From Lachnospiraceae bacterium (GTDB lineage: Bacteria > Bacillota > Clostridia > Lachnospirales > Lachnospiraceae): a DNA stretch of 64,000 nt. Shown here piece after piece: positions 54,025-61,649 of the stretch; within the stretch, counting starts at the first letter, position 1; each line of letters begins with the position of its first letter. Below the pieces are notes generated by a model. That model searched no databases and was not told the DNA's origin. It saw only the letters and a program-made list of their open reading frames with translations. The stretch lies in assembly GCA_024698715.1 (NCBI GenBank), contig JAILRA010000058.1, positions 1 to 64,000 on the forward strand. The letters are read 5' to 3'. A program made the translations under genes and the position numbers.

Positions 54025-54525
54025 ATGGAATTGCGAAAAATAAATCCGGAAGATGCAGTGGCTCAATGGGAATATACAACGGTTTTGCCGGAAGATGAGA
54101 ACGGTCTGACAAATCCATATCATGGTGTATCGTTAGAGGAATATAAAAAAAGTGTACTTCCGACATTGATTTCGTATGAACATCCCGTAAATATGCCTGA
54201 CTGGTTTGTTCCGGAAACATTTTATTATCTTTGGGATGAAGACTGCCTGGTTGGAGAGTTCAGGATAAGGCATTATTTGACCGAAGCGCTTCGAAACGGT
54301 TCGGGACATATCGGATACAGTATTGGTAAAGAATACCGCGGAAAAGGTTATGGCACTGCCGGATTAGGTCTTACGATACAAATGGCAAAAAGCATTGTCC
54401 CTGAGGACGAGATTTATCTACGTGTAAAAAAGGACAATATAGCTTCACAAAAATGTATGATAGCAAACGGTGCATATAAAGCGGGCGAAGACGAAGAACA
54501 TTATTTTATGCGGATACCGAAATGA
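54025..54525 (+). CDS. GNAT-family N-acetyltransferase
   Basis: 166 residues, Acetyltransf_3 type. Motif A is GYSIGKEYRGKGYGTAGLGL, and VKKDNIASQKCMIANGAYK follows. Similar in layout to ribosomal-protein or small-molecule acetyltransferases. Substrate unknown. GTGGAGATAAGAC precedes the ATG. Confidence 0.85.
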   Translation: MELRKINPEDAVAQWEYTTVLPEDENGLTNPYHGVSLEEYKKSVLPTLISYEHPVNMPDWFVPETFYYLWDEDCLVGEFRIRHYLTEALRNGSGHIGYSIGKEYRGKGYGTAGLGLTIQMAKSIVPEDEIYLRVKKDNIASQKCMIANGAYKAGEDEEHYFMRIPK

Positions 54526-54540
54526 AAGTGAGGAAGAAAG

Positions 54541-55047
54541 GTGGCTGATAAAGCATTACTGGTTATAGATTTGCAAAATGATTATCTCTGGGATAAAAGA
54601 AAACCGATGTTTTCTTATGATCCGGAGAAACTTGTCGGGAATGTAAATCATGCAATTTCAGCATATAAGGACAAAGGATACGACATTATTTATATCAAAC
54701 ACATTATTCCGAAAATAATGTGGGGAGTCGGATTTTCCATTAAAGGAACGGAAGGTGCAGAACTGTTCCCCAAAGTTGATCTGGTTTCCGATCTAATCTT
54801 TGAAAAGAATCATTCCGACACGTATACGGCAAAAGAGTTCAGACAGCATATGGAAAAGCAGGGATATAAAGAAGTGGTTCTTTGCGGACTGGATGAGTGC
54901 GGATGTGTAGGGGCAACAGCAAAAGGTGCAGCAAAAACAGGTGTTAAGGTGTTTATGCTGACGGATTGTATAGGCAGACGTTTTCCGGATGATAAAGTAC
55001 AAAAAATGAGAGCAGATCTTAAAGCATTGGGCGTTCAATACATATAG
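54541..55047 (+). CDS. Isochorismatase-like cysteine hydrolase
   Basis: 168 residues, GTG start with GAGGAAGAAAG upstream. The catalytic triad candidates are Asp10 in LLVIDLQNDYL, a Lys in the following region and Cys in CGLDECGCVGATAKG. Members hydrolyse isochorismate, nicotinamide or related amides; which one cannot be read here. Follows the GNAT gene by 15 nt. Confidence 0.85.
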   Translation: MADKALLVIDLQNDYLWDKRKPMFSYDPEKLVGNVNHAISAYKDKGYDIIYIKHIIPKIMWGVGFSIKGTEGAELFPKVDLVSDLIFEKNHSDTYTAKEFRQHMEKQGYKEVVLCGLDECGCVGATAKGAAKTGVKVFMLTDCIGRRFPDDKVQKMRADLKALGVQYI

Positions 55048-55052
55048 TGAAA

Positions 55053-55127
55053 ATGAGTAAATATGAACCGTTATGGAATTGGATAAAAGAAAACGGCACC
55101 GACAGTTTTTATGCTGCTCAAGTATAA
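55053..55127 (+). pseudogene. Fragment of a small MSKYEPLW-type protein
   Basis: 24 codons (MSKYEPLWNWIKENGTDSFY and a few more) starting 5 nt after the isochorismatase-like gene. This opening is typical of longer (about 70-100 residue) DUF7662-type proteins, so only the N-terminal end is left. The following 170 bp to 55298 hold another open segment ending in FWKHVRYGLMDEIFYEKAV at 55302, which looks like the 3' end of a different lost gene. Confidence 0.45.
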
Positions 55128-55298
55128 CTTGAATTATACGTCGGAACATAAACCCATACCCGCTGATAAAAAAGTGTCATCTGCTTTATGATGTATATGC
55201 ACAAGGAGGTTTTCATATAAGTTTTGGAAACATGTCCGTTATGGTTTGATGGATGAAATCTTTTATGAGAAAGCGGTGGAAATAATAAGGATGGGCGT

Positions 55299-55508
55299 AT
55301 GAGTAAATGTCTTGACAGATGCAATAATCTGACAACGATGTCATGGGGGCTTAGTCGGGAGAAGATCTACAGGATGATTACCGAAACGGAAGAGTATTAT
55401 CCTAAGCTGCTTGAGGCAGTAAAGGCGGTTCCCGAATATAATAACGCGGCATGGTTACTAAAGTATCAAATAGAAAGCATGCTGGATATTTATAAGAGAT
55501 TGATGTAG
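55299..55508 (+). CDS. Small hypothetical protein
   Basis: 69 residues, predicted all-helical, one Cys-x3-Cys (CLDRC) near the N-terminus and a Trp in NNAAWLLKYQIESMLDIYKR. ATAATAAGGATGGGCGT precedes the ATG, a fair ribosome-binding site. It is not recognised. It lies in a zone of broken genes, so it could itself be a shortened gene. Confidence 0.4.
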   Translation: MSKCLDRCNNLTTMSWGLSREKIYRMITETEEYYPKLLEAVKAVPEYNNAAWLLKYQIESMLDIYKRLM

Positions 55509-55559
55509 AAACCGGATTTTGATCTTACTGAAACAATTGTGTAAAACCGGAGGGGAAAT

Positions 55560-55856
55560 ATGGCAATAAAACTATGGGACTGGGAGAAGAAAGAGCGTAC
55601 GCAGATGAGGTATCTTAAAAGGGGAGATATCTTCTGCTTTACATATGACAAGCAAAATTACTGTTTCGGCAGAATCATCGAATCTGTTCCGAAAGAATAT
55701 TGTATTGTTGAAGTATTTGACTATATTTCAGACAAGCCTGAAATAGATGAGCAGACTGTATTAAATGCAAAAAGATTTGTTTCGCCGTTTAACGTGGAAA
55801 GCAAGTTTACTTTTCAGAATGAACCGGGGGGACGGAGTTTCCGGTCCATTTTATGA
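55560..55856 (+). CDS. Immunity-26-like protein with repeat-derived C-terminus
   Basis: 98 residues. RGDIFCFTYDKQNYCFGRII matches the opening strand of Imm26-type immunity proteins, which normally run past 120 residues. Here the frame runs into repeat copy 4, which encodes the last residues (NEPGGRSFRSIL). The original C-terminus appears to have been cut by the repeat. No toxin gene is adjacent. CCGGAGGGGAAAT precedes the ATG. Confidence 0.55.
   Translation: MAIKLWDWEKKERTQMRYLKRGDIFCFTYDKQNYCFGRIIESVPKEYCIVEVFDYISDKPEIDEQTVLNAKRFVSPFNVESKFTFQNEPGGRSFRSIL
55820..55848 (+). repeat. Dispersed ACGGAGTT repeat, copy 4
   Basis: TGAACC-GGGGGG-ACGGAGTT-TCC-GGTCCA, lying inside the 3' end of the Imm26-like frame. 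The frame is read through it, so its initial TGA is not in phase. Confidence 0.9.
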
Positions 55857-55922
55857 GAGCAAAAAAAGTCGAGAATTATAATACATGATTAAGATATTAT
55901 ATGCTCACAAGGAGATGAGCAG

Positions 55923-56795
55923 ATGGAAGAACATTTAAAAGCGGTACGATTGATGCAGGATTATATAAGCGGGCATATCAATGAAGAGATCACACTCGAA
56001 GATATTGCCAGAGAAGCATCATTCTCACCGTGGTATGCAAGAAAACTTTTTATTAAGCATCTCGGTATGACGCCGGCAGTTTATATTCGGCGCCTTAAAC
56101 TGTCAAAATCGGCACTGAGACTGCGAGATGAAAATTGTCAGATTCTTGAAGTGGCTTTTGATATGGGATTTGGAAGTGTTGACGGATATCAACGGGCATT
56201 CAGACGTGAATTCGGTTGCAATCCTAAAGAATACTCATCGAGTCCTGTTCCCATCTGGTTATTTACTCCCAATCTTATTATTGATAAAGAAAGGAAAGTG
56301 AGCGAAATGAGCGAAATCAGAAATGTATTTATCCAGGTTATCGAAAAACCGACCAGAAAAGTAATCATCAAAAGAGGAATAAAAGCGGCTGAGTATTTCA
56401 GTTACTGCGAAGAAGTAGGATGCGATGTATGGGGACTTTTAAAGAGCATTAAATCAATAAGCGGAGAACCCGTTTGTCTCTGGCTTCCGAAACATTTAAG
56501 AAAACCCGCTGCCAACGAGTATGTTCAGGGCGTTGAAGTGGAAACTGATTATACCGGAACAGTTCCTGAAGGCTTTGAAATCATCGATCTTCCTAAAGCA
56601 ACTTATCTACTCTTCAGAGGTGAACCTTTTGCGGAGGAAGACTATGTTGCCGCAATCAATGAAATCTGGGATGCAGAGAAAAAATACAATCCTGAATTCA
56701 TCGGTTTCGAATGGGATTCCGATAATCCCAGAATCCAGTTGGAACCTGTCGGAGAAAGAGGCTACATAGAACTGGTTCCCGTAAAGAAAAAATAG
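55923..56795 (+). CDS. AraC-family regulator with effector-binding (GyrI-like) domain
   Basis: 290 residues: an N-terminal double HTH (ITLEDIAREASFSPWYARKL and ILEVAFDMGFGSVDGYQRAF) and a C-terminal AraE_bind/GyrI-like domain (about 130-288, VIEKPTRKVIIKRG to RGYIELVPV). The order resembles SoxS/Rob-like regulators with a fused sensor for drug-like or cationic compounds. AAGGAGATGAGCAG precedes the ATG; a T-rich terminator follows 49 nt after the stop. Confidence 0.88.
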   Translation: MEEHLKAVRLMQDYISGHINEEITLEDIAREASFSPWYARKLFIKHLGMTPAVYIRRLKLSKSALRLRDENCQILEVAFDMGFGSVDGYQRAFRREFGCNPKEYSSSPVPIWLFTPNLIIDKERKVSEMSEIRNVFIQVIEKPTRKVIIKRGIKAAEYFSYCEEVGCDVWGLLKSIKSISGEPVCLWLPKHLRKPAANEYVQGVEVETDYTGTVPEGFEIIDLPKATYLLFRGEPFAEEDYVAAINEIWDAEKKYNPEFIGFEWDSDNPRIQLEPVGERGYIELVPVKKK

Positions 56796-56843
56796 TTTGA
56801 ACAGTTATTCATCTTTCAACCGGATTGATTGAATAAAAAATAT

Positions 56844-56890
56844 GCTTCGTATATAGTCGCATTAACAAAGACTATATGCGGAGCTTTTTT
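56844..56890 (+). terminator. Terminator after the AraC-GyrI-like gene
   Basis: GCTTCGTATATAGTC (56844-56858) pairs with GACTATATGCGGAGC (56870-56884), followed by TTTTTT. Confidence 0.85.
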
Positions 56891-56959
56891 GTTGGCAGGA
56901 ACACATTGTAGGCAGTTTTATTGTGATAAATATGCTATACTTAACTATGTGAGAAAAAG

Positions 56960-56988
56960 TGGACCTAGGGGACGGAGTTCATGGTCCA
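56960..56988 (+). repeat. Dispersed ACGGAGTT repeat, copy 5
   Basis: TGGACC-TAGGGG-ACGGAGTT-CAT-GGTCCA, between the AraC gene's terminator and the FMN reductase gene. Confidence 0.9.
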
Positions 56989-57029
56989 TTTTGGCAAATC
57001 GTGGTAAGTAAGGGCATAAGAGGAGAGAT

Positions 57030-57569
57030 ATGAAAGCTTTGATTATTAACTGCAGTCCTGTCAAAACAGGTGCTACTGCAGAAATCGTTAAGTTAGTTTC
57101 AGAAGAATTGGTTCAAAGATATGACGTAAGTTCTGTTTGTATTGATGACTATTCATTTTCATTCTGCAAGGGTTGCAGAAGCTGTCATAAAACAGCGGAA
57201 TGTGTTCAGCATGATGATGTAGATAATCTGATGCGCGAGTTTGAGCAGGCGGATGTGATTGTATCGGTTTCTCCGTCCTATTGGGCAGATGTTCCGGGAC
57301 AGTTTAAGGCTTTTATAGATCGATGCACGCCGTGGTGTAATACCCATGAACCGCACAGAACAATTCCATCCGGAAAGAAAGGCTATGCCATAGCACTGCG
57401 AACGGGACCGAATATTGCTGAGTGTAACAGGATCATAGGAACTATAGATCATTTTTACGGACATTTGGAGATTGAATGTGCAGGAGGATTGGGGCTGACT
57501 TCTGTTGAGTATAAGGAAGATGTTGTAAATAGAAGGCAGGAAATAAAAGAATTTTGTAAGTATATTTGA
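57030..57569 (+). CDS. NADPH-dependent FMN reductase / flavodoxin-like protein
   Basis: 179 residues. The opening LIINCSPVKTGATAEIVKL is the FMN-phosphate loop, and a CKGCRSCHKTAEC cluster resembles the iron-sulfur flavoprotein group, so an Fe-S centre is possible. VSVSPSYWADVPGQFKAFIDRC is the FMN-ring loop. It transfers electrons from NAD(P)H via FMN. AGAGGAGAGAT precedes the ATG. Repeat copy 6 follows 11 nt after its stop. Confidence 0.88.
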   Translation: MKALIINCSPVKTGATAEIVKLVSEELVQRYDVSSVCIDDYSFSFCKGCRSCHKTAECVQHDDVDNLMREFEQADVIVSVSPSYWADVPGQFKAFIDRCTPWCNTHEPHRTIPSGKKGYAIALRTGPNIAECNRIIGTIDHFYGHLEIECAGGLGLTSVEYKEDVVNRRQEIKEFCKYI

Positions 57570-57580
57570 GAAAACTGAAG

Positions 57581-57609
57581 TGGACCTAGGGGACGGAGTT
57601 CATGGTTCA
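57581..57609 (+). repeat. Dispersed ACGGAGTT repeat, copy 6
   Basis: TGGACC-TAGGGG-ACGGAGTT-CAT-GGTTCA; the C-to-T change in the right arm keeps a G-T pair in the stem. Confidence 0.88.
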
Positions 57610-57647
57610 TAAATTTTGAGAACTACAAGATTTAAGGAGAAACTATA

Positions 57648-57788
57648 ATGTTAGGGAATTTCAGTCACAAAAATGCAACAAAACTTTATATGGTTGACGG
57701 AATCGCTGACGGAACCATAATTCTTGAGGGCGAATATAAAGTACTGACCAAGGATGATGTGAAGGCAATTTTAAGAGAGAGTTTATAG
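57648..57788 (+). pseudogene. 46-codon internal-deletion remnant of an iron alcohol dehydrogenase
   Basis: The first 14 residues (MLGNFSHKNATKLY) resemble the start of Fe-ADH proteins, and the last ~20 (EGEYKVLTKDDVKAILRESL) resemble their C-terminus. The full-length enzyme at 36257 begins MFGFNYYTPTKV and ends LNEEAMLAIYRASM, the same layout. About 1 kb between them would be missing, yet the frame stays intact, and AAGGAGAAACT precedes the ATG. A true 46-residue protein is possible, but the match at both ends favours a deletion remnant. Confidence 0.5.
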
Positions 57789-57800
57789 GAGGATATTTCA

Positions 57801-58277
57801 ATGGGAAAAACTTTAGTGGCTTATTTTTCAGCAAGCGGAGTTACCGCAGGATTATCAAAGAAATTGTCGGATGCCATCGGAGCGGATCTGTTTGAGATAA
57901 AACCCGAGCAAAAATATACAAGCGCAGATCTTAACTGGATGGATAAAAAGAGCAGGAGTTCTGTTGAGATGAATGACAGAAATTCAAGACCTGCTATTGG
58001 AAACAAAGTAGAAAATATGGAGCAGTACAGTGCTGTATTTGTCGGATTACCTATTTGGTGGTACAGAGAACCGTCTATCATCGATACCTTCATGGAGGCT
58101 TACAACTTTGACGGAAAGACTGTGATTCCGTTTGCGACTTCCGGCGGAAGCGGTATGGGAGATTCGTCAAAGAATATGCAGGAGCTGGCAAAGGGAGCAA
58201 AGGTTGTTTCCGGTAAGCGTTTTGCAAAAAGTGTTTCTTCGGAAGAACTTAAAGCATGGGCAACGGAATGGACCTGA
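57801..58277 (+). CDS. Flavodoxin
   Basis: 158 residues. FMN-phosphate loop TLVAYFSASGVTAGLSKKL, ring-contact loop FVGLPIWWYREPSIIDTFM and a final SGGSGMGDSSKNMQELAKG. Carries electrons in the cytoplasm. AGGAGGATATTTCA precedes the ATG, 12 nt after the ADH remnant's stop. Confidence 0.9.
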   Translation: MGKTLVAYFSASGVTAGLSKKLSDAIGADLFEIKPEQKYTSADLNWMDKKSRSSVEMNDRNSRPAIGNKVENMEQYSAVFVGLPIWWYREPSIIDTFMEAYNFDGKTVIPFATSGGSGMGDSSKNMQELAKGAKVVSGKRFAKSVSSEELKAWATEWT

Positions 58278-58334
58278 TCTTGAGTGATTGCGTGCTATGT
58301 GACTGACTGATTTTCTGTTTACGAGGAATATAAA

Positions 58335-59126
58335 ATGGATACATACGTAGATGAAAGAGATTTTAATCTTTTGGGAAAAGATAAATATACATTCTCGGTA
58401 ATGTCGAGGATAATCAGAGAAAAATGCTCGTTAATTTTATCGGATCATGAAAGATTGATAATATGCTTTACAGGTCAACCTTATCCTGTTTGGATATGGA
58501 CTCCTAACGACGCATCGAAAGAGGAGATGGAACGAGCGTACAGGACCGTTGCGGACAATTTACTGATGGACGGAAATCATCGTTTTAACGTCAAATATGA
58601 TCTGGCAGAATACTTCATCGACAGAGCAGGAAAAGACGGGATCGAACTTAAGATTTCTACAAACCTGTTTGCGTATGATTGTCCTTCACCCATACCTCCT
58701 TCAAGTGTTGTTAACGGAGAAATTCATCAGTGCACTGAAAATGATATTGATATTCTTGTTGACTTTTATGACATGATGCATGATGCGATCGGATTGGATA
58801 AAGAAAGCAGGGAACAATACAGGGTTTATGCGGAAGACGGTATAAAAAAAGGTTCTGTATATTTCTGGAAAACATGTGATGGGGATTTCGCAACGAGTTG
58901 TAACTGGCATGCTGTTCAGAAAATGGCTTCCATCGGATTGGTTTATACCCGACCTGAATACAGAAGAAGACATTATGCGGAACACCTTGTTTATCAGGTG
59001 ACTAAAATCGTCCAAGACGCAGGATATTTGCCCATGCTTTATACCGATGCGGATTATGTTGCTTCAAATGCGTGTTATGAAAAGATAGGATACGTCCTGA
59101 GAGGGAAACTTTGTACCATAAGTTGA
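58335..59126 (+). CDS. GNAT-family N-acetyltransferase, two-domain type
   Basis: 263 residues. The N-terminal half is a non-catalytic or divergent GNAT-like domain. The C-terminal half has motif A at IGLVYTRPEYRRRHYAEHLVYQVTK (about 195-219) and DADYVASNACYEKIGY, as in the FR47 group. Acceptor unknown. ATTTACGAGGAATATAAA precedes the ATG. Confidence 0.82.
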   Translation: MDTYVDERDFNLLGKDKYTFSVMSRIIREKCSLILSDHERLIICFTGQPYPVWIWTPNDASKEEMERAYRTVADNLLMDGNHRFNVKYDLAEYFIDRAGKDGIELKISTNLFAYDCPSPIPPSSVVNGEIHQCTENDIDILVDFYDMMHDAIGLDKESREQYRVYAEDGIKKGSVYFWKTCDGDFATSCNWHAVQKMASIGLVYTRPEYRRRHYAEHLVYQVTKIVQDAGYLPMLYTDADYVASNACYEKIGYVLRGKLCTIS

Positions 59127-59132
59127 TGAATC

Positions 59133-59143
59133 GTGGACGGAGT
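59133..59143 (+). repeat. Possible degenerate ACGGAGTT repeat
   Basis: GTGGACGGAGTT matches the invariant core region, with no recognisable arms. GGAG in it sits 9 nt before the ATG of the next gene and may act as its ribosome-binding site. Confidence 0.4.
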
Positions 59144-59150
59144 TATTTGT

Positions 59151-59624
59151 ATGAAACGAGCTTTTGAGATGGAATATAAGCATCCTGCAGGCGATAAATC
59201 GTTTATCGAAATGAAACCGTATTCGTCAAAATATCAGGATGAGTATAAGAAAATTTATAATGAATGTTATCACGAAATGCGTGAGGCGTTAGGGATAGAA
59301 CCGTATGATTTTATACAGGATGATTCATTTTTCAATGAGGGAATGGACGCAGTTTATATACTCGAAGAAGGCAATGAGATAATAGGGTGTGTCACACTTA
59401 AAGGCGATGAAATCGATGACTTGATCGTCAATCGCAAATATCAAGGACGAGGGTATGGTAAGAAAATTCTTCTATGGGCTCTGGAAAACATCTGCTCTGA
59501 CAGAGTGATCCTTCATGTGGCCGAATGGAATGAAAGGGCTGTTTCTTTATATAAAAAAATCGGGTTTGAAATCGTAAAAACCATAAACATCGACAGTGAT
59601 AACAGTACAGGTGGGAGGATTTAA
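59151..59624 (+). CDS. GNAT-family N-acetyltransferase
   Basis: 157 residues. Motif A is LIVNRKYQGRGYGKKILLWALE, then WNERAVSLYKKIGFEIVKT. ATG 59151 is chosen since GGACGGAG, part of a decayed repeat, lies 9 nt upstream; a GTG at 59133 is in frame but unsupported. Follows another GNAT gene by 24 nt. Confidence 0.82.
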   Translation: MKRAFEMEYKHPAGDKSFIEMKPYSSKYQDEYKKIYNECYHEMREALGIEPYDFIQDDSFFNEGMDAVYILEEGNEIIGCVTLKGDEIDDLIVNRKYQGRGYGKKILLWALENICSDRVILHVAEWNERAVSLYKKIGFEIVKTINIDSDNSTGGRI

Positions 59625-59626
59625 AG

Positions 59627-60496
59627 ATGGAAAGAACTGTTTTGGATTGGTTATTGGAAGAAACATCTCCCGAAGTAAGGCTCAGAACGCTGAAAGAATA
59701 TGAGAAATTATCGGAAGATGATGAGAGGATTATCCTTTGCAAGAAGGAACTGCTTCAGAGCAAAGTATATGAACGTGCTTTAAAAAAACTTAAAAAAGAT
59801 AAGCCTTGGGACAAGTATGACGCTATTATGGCTTTTGCGGAATGGGGACTTACAAGGGACGATATAGGTTCGGATATAGATGATGAGGTGTTCGGATTGA
59901 TCAAGAGTACCGGTTTTAAAATGCTTTGCGGAGAGCCACTTCTTTTAAGAAATCTGGTCAAACTCGGGTATTACAGTGAAGATATTGTTAAGAATGAGGT
60001 TGATTCGGTTCTTAAACTTATCAAGGATGATGGTGGCTTTGGCTGCATCAGCACCAACAAAAAGATCAACGATCCAAAGAAACCGCATAAGAGCTGTGCA
60101 AGGCTGACGGTGGAATATCTTTTACTGGTTGCAGAACTTTCACTGCAGGGATACAGTCCGGAGTGTGCAGACGATCTGGTACATTATTTCACAAAACGTA
60201 ATATTTTCTACAGGACGGATGATATGAAAACACCTATGGTTGACGTAATGCTCAGTACTTTCTATCCGCCCGATCCCATCAAGATCGGAGCCCATATGAT
60301 CGTATATGCATTAAGGGTATTGGGATGTGATCCTGATTCAGAAGCAATGCAGGCAGGTTATAAAGTTCTTGATGAGCACAGACTTGAGAACGGAAGATAT
60401 ATTCTGACGGCATCCAAAAGTGTACCCGCTTTTAAAACCGGAAATGTCGGCGAAGAAAATAAATGGGTAACATTGTATGCATGCCTGGCAAGGTAA
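59627..60496 (+). CDS. Alpha-helical toroid-like protein of unknown function
   Basis: 289 residues, helical, with repeats reminiscent of prenyltransferase/squalene-cyclase toroids (DGGFGCISTNKKINDPKKPH and ENGRYILTASKSVPAFKT). There are no catalytic DxDD or zinc residues. GGGAGGATTTAAAG precedes the ATG, 2 nt after the GNAT stop. Such single-toroid proteins often accompany small enzymes, but I cannot name a function. Confidence 0.6.
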   Translation: MERTVLDWLLEETSPEVRLRTLKEYEKLSEDDERIILCKKELLQSKVYERALKKLKKDKPWDKYDAIMAFAEWGLTRDDIGSDIDDEVFGLIKSTGFKMLCGEPLLLRNLVKLGYYSEDIVKNEVDSVLKLIKDDGGFGCISTNKKINDPKKPHKSCARLTVEYLLLVAELSLQGYSPECADDLVHYFTKRNIFYRTDDMKTPMVDVMLSTFYPPDPIKIGAHMIVYALRVLGCDPDSEAMQAGYKVLDEHRLENGRYILTASKSVPAFKTGNVGEENKWVTLYACLAR

Positions 60497-60524
60497 TGGA
60501 CCGGGGGACGGAGTTCATGGTCCG
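60497..60524 (+). repeat. Dispersed ACGGAGTT repeat, copy 7
   Basis: TGGACC-GGGGG-ACGGAGTT-CAT-GGTCCG, starting on the base after the upstream stop codon. It is one base shorter than the others. Confidence 0.88.
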
Positions 60525-60529
60525 AAAAA

Positions 60530-60558
60530 TGGACCAGGGGGACGGAGTTCATGGTCCA
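60530..60558 (+). repeat. Dispersed ACGGAGTT repeat, copy 8 (tandem with copy 7)
   Basis: TGGACC-AGGGGG-ACGGAGTT-CAT-GGTCCA, five bases after copy 7. The only tandem pair in the window. Confidence 0.9.
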
Positions 60559-60584
60559 AAAATCTGTTAAGGGAGAAAAGTTAC

Positions 60585-61109
60585 TTGAGTAAAAAACATG
60601 TTGTTGTAGTTCCGTATGACGAAAATTGGAAGCAGGCATTTGAAGATATAAAACGTGAACTTGAAGTCGCTCTCGGCAATCTTGCTTTGAGAATTGAACA
60701 TGTTGGAAGTACTTCTGTAGAGGGACTTTCGGCAAAACCCATAATAGATATAGATGTTGTGATCAGGGATTCTTCAATGCTTGGTACTGTGATCGAGGCT
60801 TTGGAAAAGATCGATTATCGGCATGAAGGAGATCAGGGCATTCCCGGACGTGAAGTATTTAAGTATGACGGCAAAGAACATCTAATGAAACATCATTTAT
60901 ATGTCTGTGCCGAAGACGCAGCAGAGCTAAAAAGACATCTGGCTTTCAGAGATTATCTCCGTTCTCATCCGGATGATGTGGAAGAATACAGCAGAGTTAA
61001 GGAAGAAGGAGCAAAGCTTTATACTTATGATATTGATAAATATATAGAACATAAATCGCCTTTTATTGAGAGCATATACGAAAGAATTAAAGAAGAAAAT
61101 CATGGATAA
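60585..61109 (+). CDS. GrpB-family (UPF0157) nucleotidyltransferase-like protein
   Basis: 174 residues, TTG start at 60585 with AAGGGAGAAAAG upstream. The fold signature RIEHVGSTSVEGLSAKPIID (about 42-61) is the GrpB hallmark of the nucleotidyltransferase superfamily, with an Asp pair in IIDIDVVI. Activity unknown. The longer frame back to 60477 would run through repeat copies 7 and 8 and is rejected. Overlaps the next gene by 8 bp. Confidence 0.85.
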   Translation: MSKKHVVVVPYDENWKQAFEDIKRELEVALGNLALRIEHVGSTSVEGLSAKPIIDIDVVIRDSSMLGTVIEALEKIDYRHEGDQGIPGREVFKYDGKEHLMKHHLYVCAEDAAELKRHLAFRDYLRSHPDDVEEYSRVKEEGAKLYTYDIDKYIEHKSPFIESIYERIKEENHG

Positions 61110-61521
61110 AAATCTGATCGAAAAATTTATAAAAAAACAAAGTGTTGCTTTTATCTGCTCTGTTGATGAGGATGGATTTCCAAATGTCAAAGCAATGCTC
61201 AGACCGAGAAAAATCGAAGGATTGAATCAGTTTTATTTTTCAACCAATACCTCTTCTATGAGAGTAAAGCAGTATTTGAATAATCCTAACGCATGTATTT
61301 ATTTCTATCATAAAGGATTAATAAAATATACCGGAGTTATGCTTAAGGGCAAAATGGAAGTTGTGACAGATCAGGGTATAAAAGACATAATCTGGCGAAA
61401 AGGAGACACAATGTTTTATAAGGGCGGTGTTACCGACCCTGACTATTGTGTTCTGAAATTTAAGGCAGAAAGCGGGAGATACTATTGCGACCTGAAAACC
61501 GAGAGTTTTTCAATTGAGTAA
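61102..61521 (+). CDS. Pyridoxamine 5'-phosphate oxidase-family flavoprotein
   Basis: 139 residues of the PNPOx-like split-barrel fold: SVAFICSVDEDGFPNVKAML, FYFSTNTSSMRVKQYLNNPN and ACIYFYHKGLIKYTGVML are the usual FMN/substrate strands. Probably binds FMN or F420-like cofactors; not the vitamin B6 enzyme itself, given its size. ATG 61102 lies inside the grpB end. Confidence 0.85.
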   Translation: MDKNLIEKFIKKQSVAFICSVDEDGFPNVKAMLRPRKIEGLNQFYFSTNTSSMRVKQYLNNPNACIYFYHKGLIKYTGVMLKGKMEVVTDQGIKDIIWRKGDTMFYKGGVTDPDYCVLKFKAESGRYYCDLKTESFSIE

Positions 61522-61530
61522 GGAGTAAAA

Positions 61531-61559
61531 TGGACCAGGGGGACGGAGTTCATGGTCCA
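61531..61559 (+). repeat. Dispersed ACGGAGTT repeat, copy 9
   Basis: TGGACC-AGGGGG-ACGGAGTT-CAT-GGTCCA, identical to copy 8, nine bases after the PNPOx-like stop. Confidence 0.9.
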
Positions 61560-61649
61560 TTCCGGAGGATATAGCGGATAATTGCGGGTATATACCGAAA
61601 TCCCGTTTTTGAAAACAAAATATAAGAAATAATGGAAGAAAGAAGTAAT

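Noticed and set aside
56829..57011. 60-codon frame including repeat copy 5
   Set aside because: It runs through a terminator hairpin and the repeat, has no ribosome-binding site and no protein-like composition.
60477..60584. N-terminal extension of the GrpB-like protein
   Set aside because: It would translate two repeat copies; the TTG at 60585 has a proper ribosome-binding site and gives the family length.
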